A stretch of 64,000 nucleotides of DNA, taken from NCBI RefSeq assembly GCF_027920545.1, contig NZ_CP115859.1, positions 1,854,001 to 1,918,000 of the forward strand, written 5' to 3'. The position numbers were made by a program, and so were the translations under genes. Below, piece by piece: positions 34,974-45,657 of the stretch. The DNA is from Chryseobacterium camelliae (GTDB lineage: Bacteria; Bacteroidota; Bacteroidia; Flavobacteriales; Weeksellaceae). The notes below the pieces were generated by a model. That model was given only the letters and a program-made list of their open reading frames with translations, did no database searches and was not told the DNA's origin. Numbering within the stretch: position 1 is the first letter of the stretch; every line of letters begins with the position of its first letter.

Positions 34974-35002
34974 CAAAGATATACTAATTTTTGAATAATC
35001 AA
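34974..35002 (-). promoter_or_regulatory. Bacteroidota-type promoter of the candidate RNA
   Basis: On the minus strand TATCTTTG (34981-34974) matches TAnnTTTG exactly, and TTG (35002-35000) lies 18 nt upstream, within the usual -33/-7 spacing. Transcription should start near 34969. Confidence 0.7.
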
Positions 35003-35039
35003 TTTTTTATTTAATATTTTTTGCGGAATTCATAAAAAA

Positions 35040-35062
35040 GTCTGAATAGAAACTATCCAGAC
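35040..35062 (-). terminator. Terminator of the 35078 gene
   Basis: A 10-bp stem (GTCTGGATAG/CTATTCAGAC on the minus strand, one G-T pair, TTT loop) followed by TTTTTT. It lies 16 nt after the stop and insulates the candidate RNA promoter. Confidence 0.8.
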
Positions 35063-35077
35063 CTGATTCTTATAATG

Positions 35078-35572
35078 TTAATCTTTTGAACCCAAATCGT
35101 CCATCGGATCATCCATTCCTTTGATGATATTGGAATGATAAACCCTTTCCGATCCGAGAAAATAGATATTGTGCCTTGCTTTCGCAATAATTCCGTTGTA
35201 TTCTTCCTCAGTCATGCCATCCGGAATATCTTTCCGGTTTTCCGATTGTTTTCTATAAACTTGCAAAGCTCCATTTCTATTCAAAATAGATTTTGCGGAT
35301 ATTGCCTGTTCAAGATCATCGGTGTACACAACTACATTATTTCTTCCGATACTGTGTTTACGATATGCCTCTAACATTTCTGCATCGTGAGCGAAAACAT
35401 AATCGAAAAAGCCTTTCGTCTGCTCATCCTCCTGATAATCATTGAGGCCGGTCTCTACGTTCGACTTTGAAACAATAATATTTGCTTCGTCAAAACCATT
35501 CTCTTTTAAGTCTCTTTCAATTTCCTCTGTATCTATAGTCACAGGAAATACTGAAACTACTGTATAAGCCAT
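35078..35572 (-). CDS. Conserved cytoplasmic protein, stress-protein-like, unknown function
   Basis: A 164-residue protein from ATG 35572 (MAYTVVSVFPVTID); the ATG at 35617 would add a poorly conserved 15-residue leader. Alternating strands and helices (VVSVFPV, GFDEANIIVSKS, NNVVVYTDDLEQAISAKSIL) suggest an alpha/beta fold like heat-induced stress proteins of the YflT type. A flexible acidic C-terminus (DDPMDDLGSKD) follows. I do not assign a family with confidence. It has its own terminator. It is separate from the scpA gene, 69 nt upstream on the same strand. Confidence 0.65.
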   Translation of the reverse strand: MAYTVVSVFPVTIDTEEIERDLKENGFDEANIIVSKSNVETGLNDYQEDEQTKGFFDYVFAHDAEMLEAYRKHSIGRNNVVVYTDDLEQAISAKSILNRNGALQVYRKQSENRKDIPDGMTEEEYNGIIAKARHNIYFLGSERVYHSNIIKGMDDPMDDLGSKD

Positions 35573-35641
35573 AATATTTTGTTTTTGGTTATGGATTACA
35601 GTACAAATGCTGTGCAATTTATCCTTTGGAAAAGGTTAATA

Positions 35642-37759
<2,118 letters not shown>

Positions 37760-37830
37760 ACTTTCAGATTTATTACCGGCTAAAATTACGGATTTTTGAA
37801 ATAATAATTTTGTCTTAATCTTTAAAGTAA

Positions 37831-37864
37831 AAAGGCGATTTTACAGTACTGCAAAATCGCCTTT
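37831..37864 (-). terminator. Terminator of the prolyl oligopeptidase gene
   Basis: A 12-bp perfect stem AAAGGCGATTTT/AAAATCGCCTTT around a 10-nt loop, followed on the minus strand by TTTTTACTTT. It lies 19 nt after the stop at 37883. Confidence 0.85.
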
Positions 37865-37882
37865 ATTTTTTATAAATCTTAA

Positions 37883-39994
37883 TTATTTTCCAAGCTTCTT
37901 AATTCCCATTTCATACAATGCGAACGAAATCAAATCTGCATTTTCACCAATTACCTGCTCTGTGGAACGACCGGCTCCATGACCTGCATTTTTTTCAATT
38001 CTTAATAAAATAGGATTTTTACACGCCTGCTTTTCCTGCAATTCCGCTCCAAACTTGAAAGAATGCGCCGGAACTACCCTGTCATCGTGATCACTTGTAA
38101 TAATCATCGTTGAAGGATAACAAGTTCCTGCTTTTACATTGTGAACAGGTGAGTACGATTTTAAGTATTCAAACATTTCTTTATTGTCTTCCGCTGTTCC
38201 GTAATCGTAAGACCATCCTGCTCCTGCCGTGAATTTATCATATCTCAACATATCCAATACTCCAACTCCCGGGAAAGCAACTCTAGCTAGGTCAGGACGC
38301 ATCGTCATGGTTGCTCCTACCAGCAAACCTCCGTTTGATCTTCCTGAAAGCGCCATAAATTCTTTTGAAGTATAGCCTTTAGCTTGTAAATATTCTCCCG
38401 CTGCAATGAAGTCTTCGAAAACATTTTTCTTTTGCTGCTTCGTTCCCGCATCATGCCATTTTTTTCCGTATTCTCCACCGCCGCGAATGTTTGGTACCGC
38501 ATAAATTCCGCCGTTTTCCATCCAGATGGCATTAACTACAGAGAAGGCTGGCTGTAAACTGATATTGAAACCTCCGTAAGAGTAAAGAATCGTCGGGTTT
38601 TTACCATCAAGCTTCGTTCCTTTTTTATAATTAATCATCATCGGGATTTTCGTTCCGTCTTTTGAGGTGTAGAACACTTGTTCGGAAACATAGTCTTCCG
38701 GATTGAATTTTACTTTCGGCTTCTGATAGATTTCAGAGGTACCTGAATCTGCATTAAATTTGTAGGTAGTTCCCGGAGTGATGTAGTTGCTGAATGAATA
38801 ATATAATTCTTTTTCTTCTTTCTTACCCCCGAAACCTCCAACATTTCCTTTTCCCGGTAAAGTAATTTCCCTGATCAGTTTTCCTGTTTTATCAAACTGC
38901 TTTACCTGATCAATAGCATCAACCATATACGTTGCAAAGAAATAGCCTCCGCCTGAAGAAATTCCTAATACATTTTCTGTTTGCGGAATAATGTCTGTCC
39001 ATGTTTCCGGAGAAGGATTTTTGATGGTCGTTTTCACCAAACGCATATTCGGAGCGTCTTTATCTGTGAAAATAAAAAGATCGTCTCCTTGAGTATCTAC
39101 AATACTTACATTGATATCGAATCCTTTATTAATCTGTACAAAATCGCCTCCTTTTTTCAAATCTTTGATGTATAATTCGTTTCCGTTCGTTGCATTGGCC
39201 GCAGAAATAATCAGATATCTCTGGTCTTCAGAAACTCCTGCTCCCAAATATCTTCTCGGTGTTTTATCGCCTCCGAAAATGAGTTTATCTGCAGATTGTT
39301 TTGTCCCTAATTTATGGAAATACACTTTGTGCTTATCTGTCATTCCGGAAAGCACGGTTCCTTCTTTCGGCTTGTCGTAACTTGAATAGTAAAAGCCTTC
39401 GTCTCCCTGCCATGAAATCCCACTGAATTTTACATCAATCAAGGTTTCATCAATCTGTTTTTTGGTAATGGCATCAATAATAATGATTTTATTCCAGTCG
39501 CTTCCTCCTTCTGAAATTGAATAGGCTGCTAAGTTTCCTTTTTTGTTGAAAGACAACTGAGCCAGAGATGTTGTTCCTTTTTCTGAAAATTTATTCGGAT
39601 CTAAAAAAACTTCTGTTGATTTCGTCTTATTGTTGGTTCTGTACAATACCGATTGTGCCTGAAGCCCATCGTTTTTATAATAGTAGGTATAATCTCCTTC
39701 TTTGAAGGGTGCTGAAATTTTTTCATAATTCCAGATGTCTCTCAGCTGATCTTTAATCTGATCTCTGAAAGGAATTTTTGAAAGATAATTCTGGCTGTGT
39801 GCGACTTCTTCATCCACCCATTTTTTCGTTGCTTCAGAATCATTTTCCAGGTCTCTGAAAGGATCTGTCACTGCGGTTCCGAAATATGTATCTGTCTGAT
39901 TTCCTTTTAATGCTTTTGGATAAATCATTTTTTGAGAATAAAATGTTGCTGAAAATAAAACTCCAGCTGTTAGTAAAATAGGTTTAAAATTCAT
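37883..39994 (-). CDS. Prolyl oligopeptidase family serine peptidase (S9A)
   Basis: A 703-residue secreted protein with an N-terminal signal peptide (about 1-19). A seven-bladed propeller gate is followed by an alpha/beta hydrolase. Catalytic residues: Ser553 in SGRSNGG, Asp in SDHDDRVVP and His in KNAGHGAGR, in the usual order. It cleaves proline-containing oligopeptides, probably in the periplasm. A YPKALKGNQTDTYFGTAVTDPFR start resembles bacterial periplasmic POPs. Single gene with its own terminator. Confidence 0.95.
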   Translation of the reverse strand: MNFKPILLTAGVLFSATFYSQKMIYPKALKGNQTDTYFGTAVTDPFRDLENDSEATKKWVDEEVAHSQNYLSKIPFRDQIKDQLRDIWNYEKISAPFKEGDYTYYYKNDGLQAQSVLYRTNNKTKSTEVFLDPNKFSEKGTTSLAQLSFNKKGNLAAYSISEGGSDWNKIIIIDAITKKQIDETLIDVKFSGISWQGDEGFYYSSYDKPKEGTVLSGMTDKHKVYFHKLGTKQSADKLIFGGDKTPRRYLGAGVSEDQRYLIISAANATNGNELYIKDLKKGGDFVQINKGFDINVSIVDTQGDDLFIFTDKDAPNMRLVKTTIKNPSPETWTDIIPQTENVLGISSGGGYFFATYMVDAIDQVKQFDKTGKLIREITLPGKGNVGGFGGKKEEKELYYSFSNYITPGTTYKFNADSGTSEIYQKPKVKFNPEDYVSEQVFYTSKDGTKIPMMINYKKGTKLDGKNPTILYSYGGFNISLQPAFSVVNAIWMENGGIYAVPNIRGGGEYGKKWHDAGTKQQKKNVFEDFIAAGEYLQAKGYTSKEFMALSGRSNGGLLVGATMTMRPDLARVAFPGVGVLDMLRYDKFTAGAGWSYDYGTAEDNKEMFEYLKSYSPVHNVKAGTCYPSTMIITSDHDDRVVPAHSFKFGAELQEKQACKNPILLRIEKNAGHGAGRSTEQVIGENADLISFALYEMGIKKLGK

Positions 39995-40036
39995 TGTGAA
40001 GGTTTTCTCAAAAATACGGAATGTGTTTCAAATAAA

Positions 40037-40063
40037 AAAAGTTCCGTTAGAAACGGAACTTTT
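40037..40063 (-). terminator. Terminator of the 40089 gene
   Basis: AAAAGTTCCGTT and AACGGAACTTTT form a 12-bp stem with a 3-nt loop, followed on the minus strand by TTTTTTTATTTG. Confidence 0.85.
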
Positions 40064-40088
40064 ATGATATAACTTTATTATGGTCGAT

Positions 40089-40766
40089 TTATTCATTTGA
40101 CCCGAAACTTCCAAAATAAAAGTCGGTAAGATTGGAAACAATTTCGTCTGGACCTCCGTTCCAATAATATATCTTATTTTCCTGCTTAAGTTCGTACAAG
40201 CTAAACTCCTGTTCAATCTGTACTGTTTTATCTGCATTTTTAAAATCCTGAACAGCCTGAACCAAATACTTTTTAAGCTCGTCAGCCTTTACTTTCTGAG
40301 TATCTCCTTCGGGCCCCGTTACTAGTTTTGAAGGCACTTTAAAGCTAACGACATACTTTATTTGGGCAATTTTCTCATCCTTAATATATTCGTTAGGAAC
40401 TATTTTCACATTTTTGATTGCAAGTTTCGCTTTTTTAAAATTTCCCAACATGGCTACAAAATAATCTTTTGCTTCATTTTTGCAGGCAGATGCGGTAGCC
40501 TTAGAAAAAGCTGAAAGAAAATTTTCCACACTGGAATTCAACATTTCTTCTGAAGTCTCTTTAAAATCTACCTGATAGGCATTCTGACCTTCTACCGTTG
40601 GTTTTAAGTAATCATTCAGCTTATTTAAAGCAGCATCGTCATTGTTCACGAAGGTTCCAAAGTACATATCAAATACTTCAGCCGGTTTTTTCACTTCGGT
40701 TTGAGCGATAACTTGCTGCCCTAGCATTGTAAAGAACAGCAATAAAAAAATTCTGTAGTTTTTCAT
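40089..40766 (-). CDS. Hypothetical exported protein
   Basis: A 225-residue protein with a signal peptide (about 1-21, cleavage after VIA). The mature part starts TEVKKPAEVFDMYFGTFVNN, resembling NTF2-like or DUF4878-type cone domains, and has several charged helices. No catalytic motif is recognised. It is probably periplasmic or outer-membrane associated. Flanked by terminators on both sides, it is a single-gene unit. Confidence 0.7.
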   Translation of the reverse strand: MKNYRIFLLLFFTMLGQQVIAQTEVKKPAEVFDMYFGTFVNNDDAALNKLNDYLKPTVEGQNAYQVDFKETSEEMLNSSVENFLSAFSKATASACKNEAKDYFVAMLGNFKKAKLAIKNVKIVPNEYIKDEKIAQIKYVVSFKVPSKLVTGPEGDTQKVKADELKKYLVQAVQDFKNADKTVQIEQEFSLYELKQENKIYYWNGGPDEIVSNLTDFYFGSFGSNE

Positions 40767-40817
40767 AATAAATATTTAGTGTGCTTATTTTTGGATTTAA
40801 TTCTTTGAAAAAGAAAA

Positions 40818-40835
40818 CCCCTGAAAAATCAGGGG
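40818..40835 (-). terminator. Terminator of prfA
   Basis: Stem CCCCTGA/TCAGGGG (40818-40824 with 40829-40835) with a TTTTC-rich tail on the minus strand. It lies 24 nt past the prfA stop. Confidence 0.75.
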
Positions 40836-40858
40836 CTTATTTTGTATTTTTATAATTA

Positions 40859-41944
40859 TTAATAATTTTCTTCCTCCCCTTTCATCTTCTCTGCATTTTC
40901 TGCCATGATTACCGCATCGATCATTTCAGAAATATCACCATTCATATATGCATCAAGATTGTACATGGATTTATTGATTCTGTGATCGGTAACTCTTCCC
41001 TGCGGGTAGTTGTACGTTTTAATCTTTGCAGAACGGTCTCCTGTAGAAACCATTGATTTACGCTGTGCGGCAATATCTCCCTGTACTTTTTGCAATTCGA
41101 TATCGTATAATTTGGTACGAAGCATTTCCATTGCCAGTTCGCGGTTGGCCAACTGAGAACGTGCCTGCTGACAAACAACCACCAAACCTGAAGGCTTGTG
41201 CGTCAGCTGTACTTTAGTTTCAACCTTGTTTACGTTCTGACCTCCTGCTCCTCCTGAACGCGAAGTCTGCATTTCAATATCTGCAGGATTCAGTTCAAAA
41301 TCCACTTCTTCAGCTTCCGGTAAAACCGCAATTGTGATGGCAGAAGTGTGAACTCTTCCCTGAGATTCTGTTTCCGGAACGCGCTGTACACGGTGAACTC
41401 CGGATTCGAATTTCATAATTCCGTAAACGCCTTCCCCTTCCACCTTCATGATCAATTCTTTGTAGCCTTTTGCTGCCTCATTAGAATCAGTTACTTCATG
41501 TCTCCATCCTTTTGTTTTAAAATACATGGTGTACATTCTGTAAACATCTTCTACAAAAATCGCTGCTTCATCTCCTCCGGTTCCGGCACGAAGTTCCACA
41601 ATTACGTTTTTGTCATCCGCAGGATCTTTAGGAATCAAGAGAACTTTAAGCTCTTCTTCCAGCCCCGGAATTTTTTCTAATGCTTCGTTTTTTTCAATTT
41701 TTGCCAATTCGACAAAATCTTTATCTGAGCCATCTGCAATAATCTCATCAGATTCTTCAATGGTATCCAACGCCCCTTTATATAGATCGTAAACTCTTAC
41801 AATTTTCCCCAAATCACTATATTCTTTGTTTAAAGAAGAATATCTTTTCTGATCTGAAATGACATCAGGCTGAATAATAAGGTCAGCAACCTCATTGTAT
41901 CTTTGTTTTATAGCTTCCAGTTTTGGAATTAAACTTTTAGACAT
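40859..41944 (-). CDS. prfA: Peptide chain release factor 1
   Basis: A 361-residue RF1. The catalytic GGQ is at residues 234-236 in [16 protein letters not shown]. The recognition motif PxT appears as PET (190-192) and so favours RF1 (UAA/UAG) over RF2. Length is normal for RF1. A TATCTTTG promoter with a -33 TTG lies just upstream at 41962-41988. It is monocistronic between two terminators. Together with prfH the window holds two members of this family, but only this one keeps the codon-recognition domain. Confidence 0.98.
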   Translation of the reverse strand: MSKSLIPKLEAIKQRYNEVADLIIQPDVISDQKRYSSLNKEYSDLGKIVRVYDLYKGALDTIEESDEIIADGSDKDFVELAKIEKNEALEKIPGLEEELKVLLIPKDPADDKNVIVELRAGTGGDEAAIFVEDVYRMYTMYFKTKGWRHEVTDSNEAAKGYKELIMKVEGEGVYGIMKFESGVHRVQRVPETESQGRVHTSAITIAVLPEAEEVDFELNPADIEMQTSRSGGAGGQNVNKVETKVQLTHKPSGLVVVCQQARSQLANRELAMEMLRTKLYDIELQKVQGDIAAQRKSMVSTGDRSAKIKTYNYPQGRVTDHRINKSMYNLDAYMNGDISEMIDAVIMAENAEKMKGEEENY

Positions 41945-41961
41945 AGTGAAAATTTAGTTTG

Positions 41962-41988
41962 CAAAGATACGGAATTGATTACGAACAA
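41962..41988 (-). promoter_or_regulatory. Bacteroidota-type promoter of prfA
   Basis: On the minus strand TATCTTTG (41969-41962) has the TAnnTTTG consensus and TTG (41988-41986) lies 16 nt upstream. The start codon follows 18 nt downstream of the -7 element. Confidence 0.6.
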
Positions 41989-42037
41989 AAAAAGCCCATT
42001 TTGATAAGCTCACTGAATAAGTAATTGGTATAAAAAA

Positions 42038-42063
42038 ACGAAAGACTTAAAAAAGCCTTTCGT
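42038..42063 (-). terminator. Terminator of the T9SS-exported protein gene
   Basis: The arms ACGAAAG and CTTTCGT flank a 12-nt loop, followed on the minus strand by TTTTTTT. It lies 24 nt past the stop. Confidence 0.75.
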
Positions 42064-42086
42064 CTATCAATCTAATATGAACGGAA

Positions 42087-44162
42087 TTAGTTTTTAATCA
42101 CTTTTTTAGAAATGGTCTGTCCGTTTTTTAGTTTTACCTCTACAATGTACATTCCACTTGGAAAGCCGTAAAGGTTAATTTGATTATTAGAGAAGTGAAC
42201 ATTTAATTTTTGACCAATCATGTTTGTAACATTAACCGTATCAATCAATGAATCAACTTTAATGTTCAGAATATCTTTTGTAGGGTTTGGATAAATTCCG
42301 AAATTTATTCTTCTGATATCTGAAGTTCCTAATGCTGACGTTTCTTTTATACATCTTAGCGACTGTCCTTGTCCTCTTGGACCTCCCGAAGCAGCATTCG
42401 CAATTGTTGTACCTATATAAAGATATTTTCCTCCCGAACCTGACACATCAGAGCTCCAGTAATATCCTCTTTGTCCTTCATACGTAAAACTAGCATCAAT
42501 AGGACTTCTGTTTCCTGCTGCGGGAAGTTTAAGCCTGCTGTTAAACGCTGTCGCAGGATTTGAAATCCCTTCTGAACTCACTGCTGTTGTCCAATCTGCC
42601 TGAGTTGGCAATCTCCAACCCTGCCCAATTGCTCTGCATGGATCGGCTCCGACTTCTGAAGTAACGGCAGCAATATTTTCTCCTGACCATTTATCCGTTA
42701 ATGCATTTGAACTCCACCAATAATTACTCGTTCCTGAACCGGTTATGAATGAAGTAATACCTGTTAATCCTGAAGGGTTATTAACCGAAGGCATAGAAAC
42801 AGTGGATGAATTCCTCACTTGATGTCCATCATCCCATCTCCCCCACTGGAAAAGATCTCCATAAGAACTTGCATCTGTTTGTGAAGTTGCCACTTGCGTG
42901 CTTCCTAAATTCTGCTGCAGCCAAATTTTACCATCCTGACCTCTTACTGTGGTATAAGATACAGACTGACCTTTGTATGTAAAACTTACACAGCCTGTAT
43001 CTCCTGGAGTTGGTCCCGGATCTGTATTGTTACAAGCTGGCGTAAGCGAAATTCTCTTTACTCTTACTCCGCTTTGAGAATAAGTAAGAACCAAAGAATT
43101 ATTGAATGCATCATATTGTAAATCATTATACAATGCTGCTCCATCGGACACAAAATCTCCTCCAAAGGTCACCCAATTATTAGTTGCTGCATCAAATTCG
43201 TAAACCGTATTTTTTCCTCCATTAACTGACCAACCGCTTGCAACGACATATAGTTTTCCAGTAGGTGTTACTGCAATAGATACATTATATAAATCATTAG
43301 AAATTCCAAAATTGGTATTTCCGACTTGTTCCCAATCTGTCCCGTTAAACTTTTTTACGTTCAGTTTTCTATTGTTTGCCGCATTTGAAGAATATACCAC
43401 ATACAATGTATTATCTGTACCAATCGCAATGTCTGATGTAGCATTCACTCCTTCTGTGAATGTTGTTCCTACAGAAGTTCCTCCAACAAGATTCCAGGCA
43501 TCCGTTGAAGAAGCTGTTAAAGAGTTTTCCAATACTTTCACTCCGGATGCATTTTGACATACATAGACTTTTCCGTTAATCCCGATCACCATTTCAGCAT
43601 TATAAGGAACTCCTCCAGCAATTCCTGTTGACCCAACCTGCTCCCAAGTTCCGTTTACAAAACGTTTCACTGTCCCGGAATCTACAGATCCATAGGTGAA
43701 AAGAGTATTGTTGGGTGCTACTGCTGATGCCTGATAATTTGTGGTTGCCGTAAATGCGTTTGGAAGCTGACTCCAGGAAGTTCCGTCAAATTTTCTAACT
43801 TCCATTCCTGAATTCGGATATGCCCATTGATTGGTGTAATACAATTTCCCTGAAGAATCTAACGATAATGAACTGTAGGTTGCGCTTCCTGTTGTAATTC
43901 CTGCACTCCCGCCTACATACGACCATGACATCCCATTAAATTTTTGCACCGAACCTTTTCCTATTGCTACATCGTAGTATGAAACATAATAATTCCCCTG
44001 TGCATCAATTACTAAATTATGATAACTTGACGTTCCGGAAGAAAGATTTCCTGACCCTCCGACATCCTGCCATTGTTGAGCAGGTAAATTCCCCGCAGCA
44101 ACGGATAAAATTCCTAAACTTAAACCGATTTTGGCTGTTATAGAATATAATTTTTTAAACAT
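42087..44162 (-). CDS. Secreted beta-propeller/FISUMP protein with T9SS type A sorting domain
   Basis: A 691-residue protein. After a signal peptide (about 1-28) come seven similar repeats (about 29-385), each beginning with a W-x-x-[VL]-G-type strand and ending in a Y-V-x-x-type strand, likely one seven-bladed propeller. A proline-rich linker precedes a FISUMP domain (about 395-610) with GWRLPTQADW and SLRCIKE. The last 75 residues (FGIYPNPTKDILNI ... ISKKVIKN) form the T9SS sorting domain. It should be exported across the outer membrane by T9SS and attached to the surface. Ligand unknown. Confidence 0.88.
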   Translation of the reverse strand: MFKKLYSITAKIGLSLGILSVAAGNLPAQQWQDVGGSGNLSSGTSSYHNLVIDAQGNYYVSYYDVAIGKGSVQKFNGMSWSYVGGSAGITTGSATYSSLSLDSSGKLYYTNQWAYPNSGMEVRKFDGTSWSQLPNAFTATTNYQASAVAPNNTLFTYGSVDSGTVKRFVNGTWEQVGSTGIAGGVPYNAEMVIGINGKVYVCQNASGVKVLENSLTASSTDAWNLVGGTSVGTTFTEGVNATSDIAIGTDNTLYVVYSSNAANNRKLNVKKFNGTDWEQVGNTNFGISNDLYNVSIAVTPTGKLYVVASGWSVNGGKNTVYEFDAATNNWVTFGGDFVSDGAALYNDLQYDAFNNSLVLTYSQSGVRVKRISLTPACNNTDPGPTPGDTGCVSFTYKGQSVSYTTVRGQDGKIWLQQNLGSTQVATSQTDASSYGDLFQWGRWDDGHQVRNSSTVSMPSVNNPSGLTGITSFITGSGTSNYWWSSNALTDKWSGENIAAVTSEVGADPCRAIGQGWRLPTQADWTTAVSSEGISNPATAFNSRLKLPAAGNRSPIDASFTYEGQRGYYWSSDVSGSGGKYLYIGTTIANAASGGPRGQGQSLRCIKETSALGTSDIRRINFGIYPNPTKDILNIKVDSLIDTVNVTNMIGQKLNVHFSNNQINLYGFPSGMYIVEVKLKNGQTISKKVIKN

Positions 44163-44210
44163 TTGAATATTTGTTTTTATTTATTCTAAATTAATTATAC
44201 TAAATTTGCG

Positions 44211-44218
44211 CAAAATTA
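44211..44218 (-). promoter_or_regulatory. TAnnTTTG -7 element of the T9SS gene
   Basis: TAATTTTG on the minus strand, in the divergent spacer to the AraC gene and about 49 nt before the start codon. No good -33 box is seen. Confidence 0.35.
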
Positions 44219-44318
44219 ATTGTATCGAAATAAGTATTGTTATCATTTTCAAACAATTAATAATCATACGAATCATCAAAAAAAGACTGATTTACCAATA
44301 AACTGTTGAAAAGGCCAT

Positions 44319-45188
44319 ATGAAGAATAAAATACAGGAAGGACAAATTTATAATTCGGAGGAAATTTCTATTGTACATCATACAGGCTCCAATAAACAAA
44401 CTTGCTTTGAAACGAATTTTATTGAAAGTAAATCCAGTTTCAACCTTCTCTTTCTTTTAAGTTCTCATATTCATTTGGAAGCAGATGATTGCGAAACTCA
44501 ATTTTTATTTAAAAAAAACGAATATATTCTGCATTATTCTTTTGAAGAAAGCAAAGCGAAATTATGGAGTGATCATCAGGAACTTTTAAAATACCTGCAG
44601 ATACAAATCAAGTATCAATATATTGTTAATCTTTTCAATCCTCAAAAAAATAAAGAGAGTTCCGAAATGCTGGAACAAATGACAAAAAATAATTTCATTT
44701 TCTTACACAAGCAAACCCCTCCGTTAATGACCGTGGAAATGCATATTATCCTGAAAGAAATCATTGAATCTTCAAAAAAAGGGATGATGCAGAAATTGTT
44801 TGTAGAGGCAAAGATTATGAAACTTTTACTATTAATTTTCGAACAATTTGCTGAAAAAGATCATTCTGAAAATCAGTCAAAACTACATATTATTATCAAA
44901 AAATACATTGATGAAAATTACAGCAGAAATCTAAGAATTAATGATCTGAGCAGAGAACTGGGAATTAATGAAAATAAAATCAGGAAAGAATTTAAAAAGT
45001 ATTATCACTCAACAATTGTTGATTATGTCTCGGAGCTTAGAATGTTGAAAGCAAAAAAACTGGTTGTCAATAAAGACATCATGATAAAAGAAATAGCCAT
45101 AGACTGTGGATATGACTACGTCCAAAATTTCTCCAGAGCATTCAAAAAAAGATTTGGGCTATCTCCCGAAAAACTCAGAAATGCTTAA
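44319..45188 (+). CDS. AraC family transcriptional regulator
   Basis: A 289-residue protein with a C-terminal AraC HTH domain (about 190-289). First HTH: NLRINDLSRELGINENKIRKEFK. Second HTH: MIKEIAIDCGYDYVQNFSRAFKKRFGLSPEKLR, matching the family signature. The N-terminal half (about 1-185) has no recognised sensor fold and lacks the cupin. It is divergent from the T9SS-exported protein gene and could regulate it; this is inference from arrangement. A terminator follows. Confidence 0.92.
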   Translation: MKNKIQEGQIYNSEEISIVHHTGSNKQTCFETNFIESKSSFNLLFLLSSHIHLEADDCETQFLFKKNEYILHYSFEESKAKLWSDHQELLKYLQIQIKYQYIVNLFNPQKNKESSEMLEQMTKNNFIFLHKQTPPLMTVEMHIILKEIIESSKKGMMQKLFVEAKIMKLLLLIFEQFAEKDHSENQSKLHIIIKKYIDENYSRNLRINDLSRELGINENKIRKEFKKYYHSTIVDYVSELRMLKAKKLVVNKDIMIKEIAIDCGYDYVQNFSRAFKKRFGLSPEKLRNA

Positions 45189-45195
45189 AATAAAA

Positions 45196-45219
45196 AAACC
45201 ACTAATAAATTAGTGGTTT
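45196..45219. terminator. Terminator after the AraC gene
   Basis: A 10-bp stem AAACCACTAA/TTAGTGGTTT with a 4-nt loop. It is A/T-flanked on both sides, so it could stop the plus-strand AraC transcript and the minus-strand transcript of 45286. Confidence 0.8.
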
Positions 45220-45285
45220 AATATATGTTGTTTTGCTTTGATATTGCTTTTTCAGAATTCAGGTGAAAAAGCAATGACATACAAA

Positions 45286-45564
45286 TTAATGATGTCCGTG
45301 ACTATCATGAATAAAAGGACCGTGACCTTTAGGTGAGTTATAAATAACTTCTACACCTTCTTGCTCGTAAATCATTTTGCTTCTAATTTCTTCCGGATCA
45401 AAAGGAGCTACTTTACCAAAGTATTCTTTCAAACCTTCAGTCAACCACATTGGAATCACCAATCCGAAAAACATAAAAATACACCAGAACCCTACCAAGA
45501 ACATGGTAATGAAATACACTGTCCAAAGGAACTGATAAAACGGCCAAAATGCTGATAACATCAT
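45286..45564 (-). CDS. Small membrane protein with His-rich C-terminus
   Basis: A 92-residue protein from ATG 45564 (MMLSAFWPFYQF); a TTG at 45585 would add seven residues. It has one or two membrane helices (about 5-45, aromatic and methionine rich). The soluble tail has DPEEIRSKMIYEQEGVEVIYN and ends in GPFIHDSHGHH, which could bind metal. I do not recognise the family. It lies between AraC and fumarase genes and may be co-transcribed with the fumarase gene upstream (93 nt gap). Confidence 0.7.
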   Translation of the reverse strand: MMLSAFWPFYQFLWTVYFITMFLVGFWCIFMFFGLVIPMWLTEGLKEYFGKVAPFDPEEIRSKMIYEQEGVEVIYNSPKGHGPFIHDSHGHH

Positions 45565-45657
45565 TTTACTTAATATTTTAGGCAAAAATAGAACTTTTTT
45601 CCTTTTTACACAAAAGATAAACGTCCTATTTTTTTATTTATTTTGATTTTAAACTAA

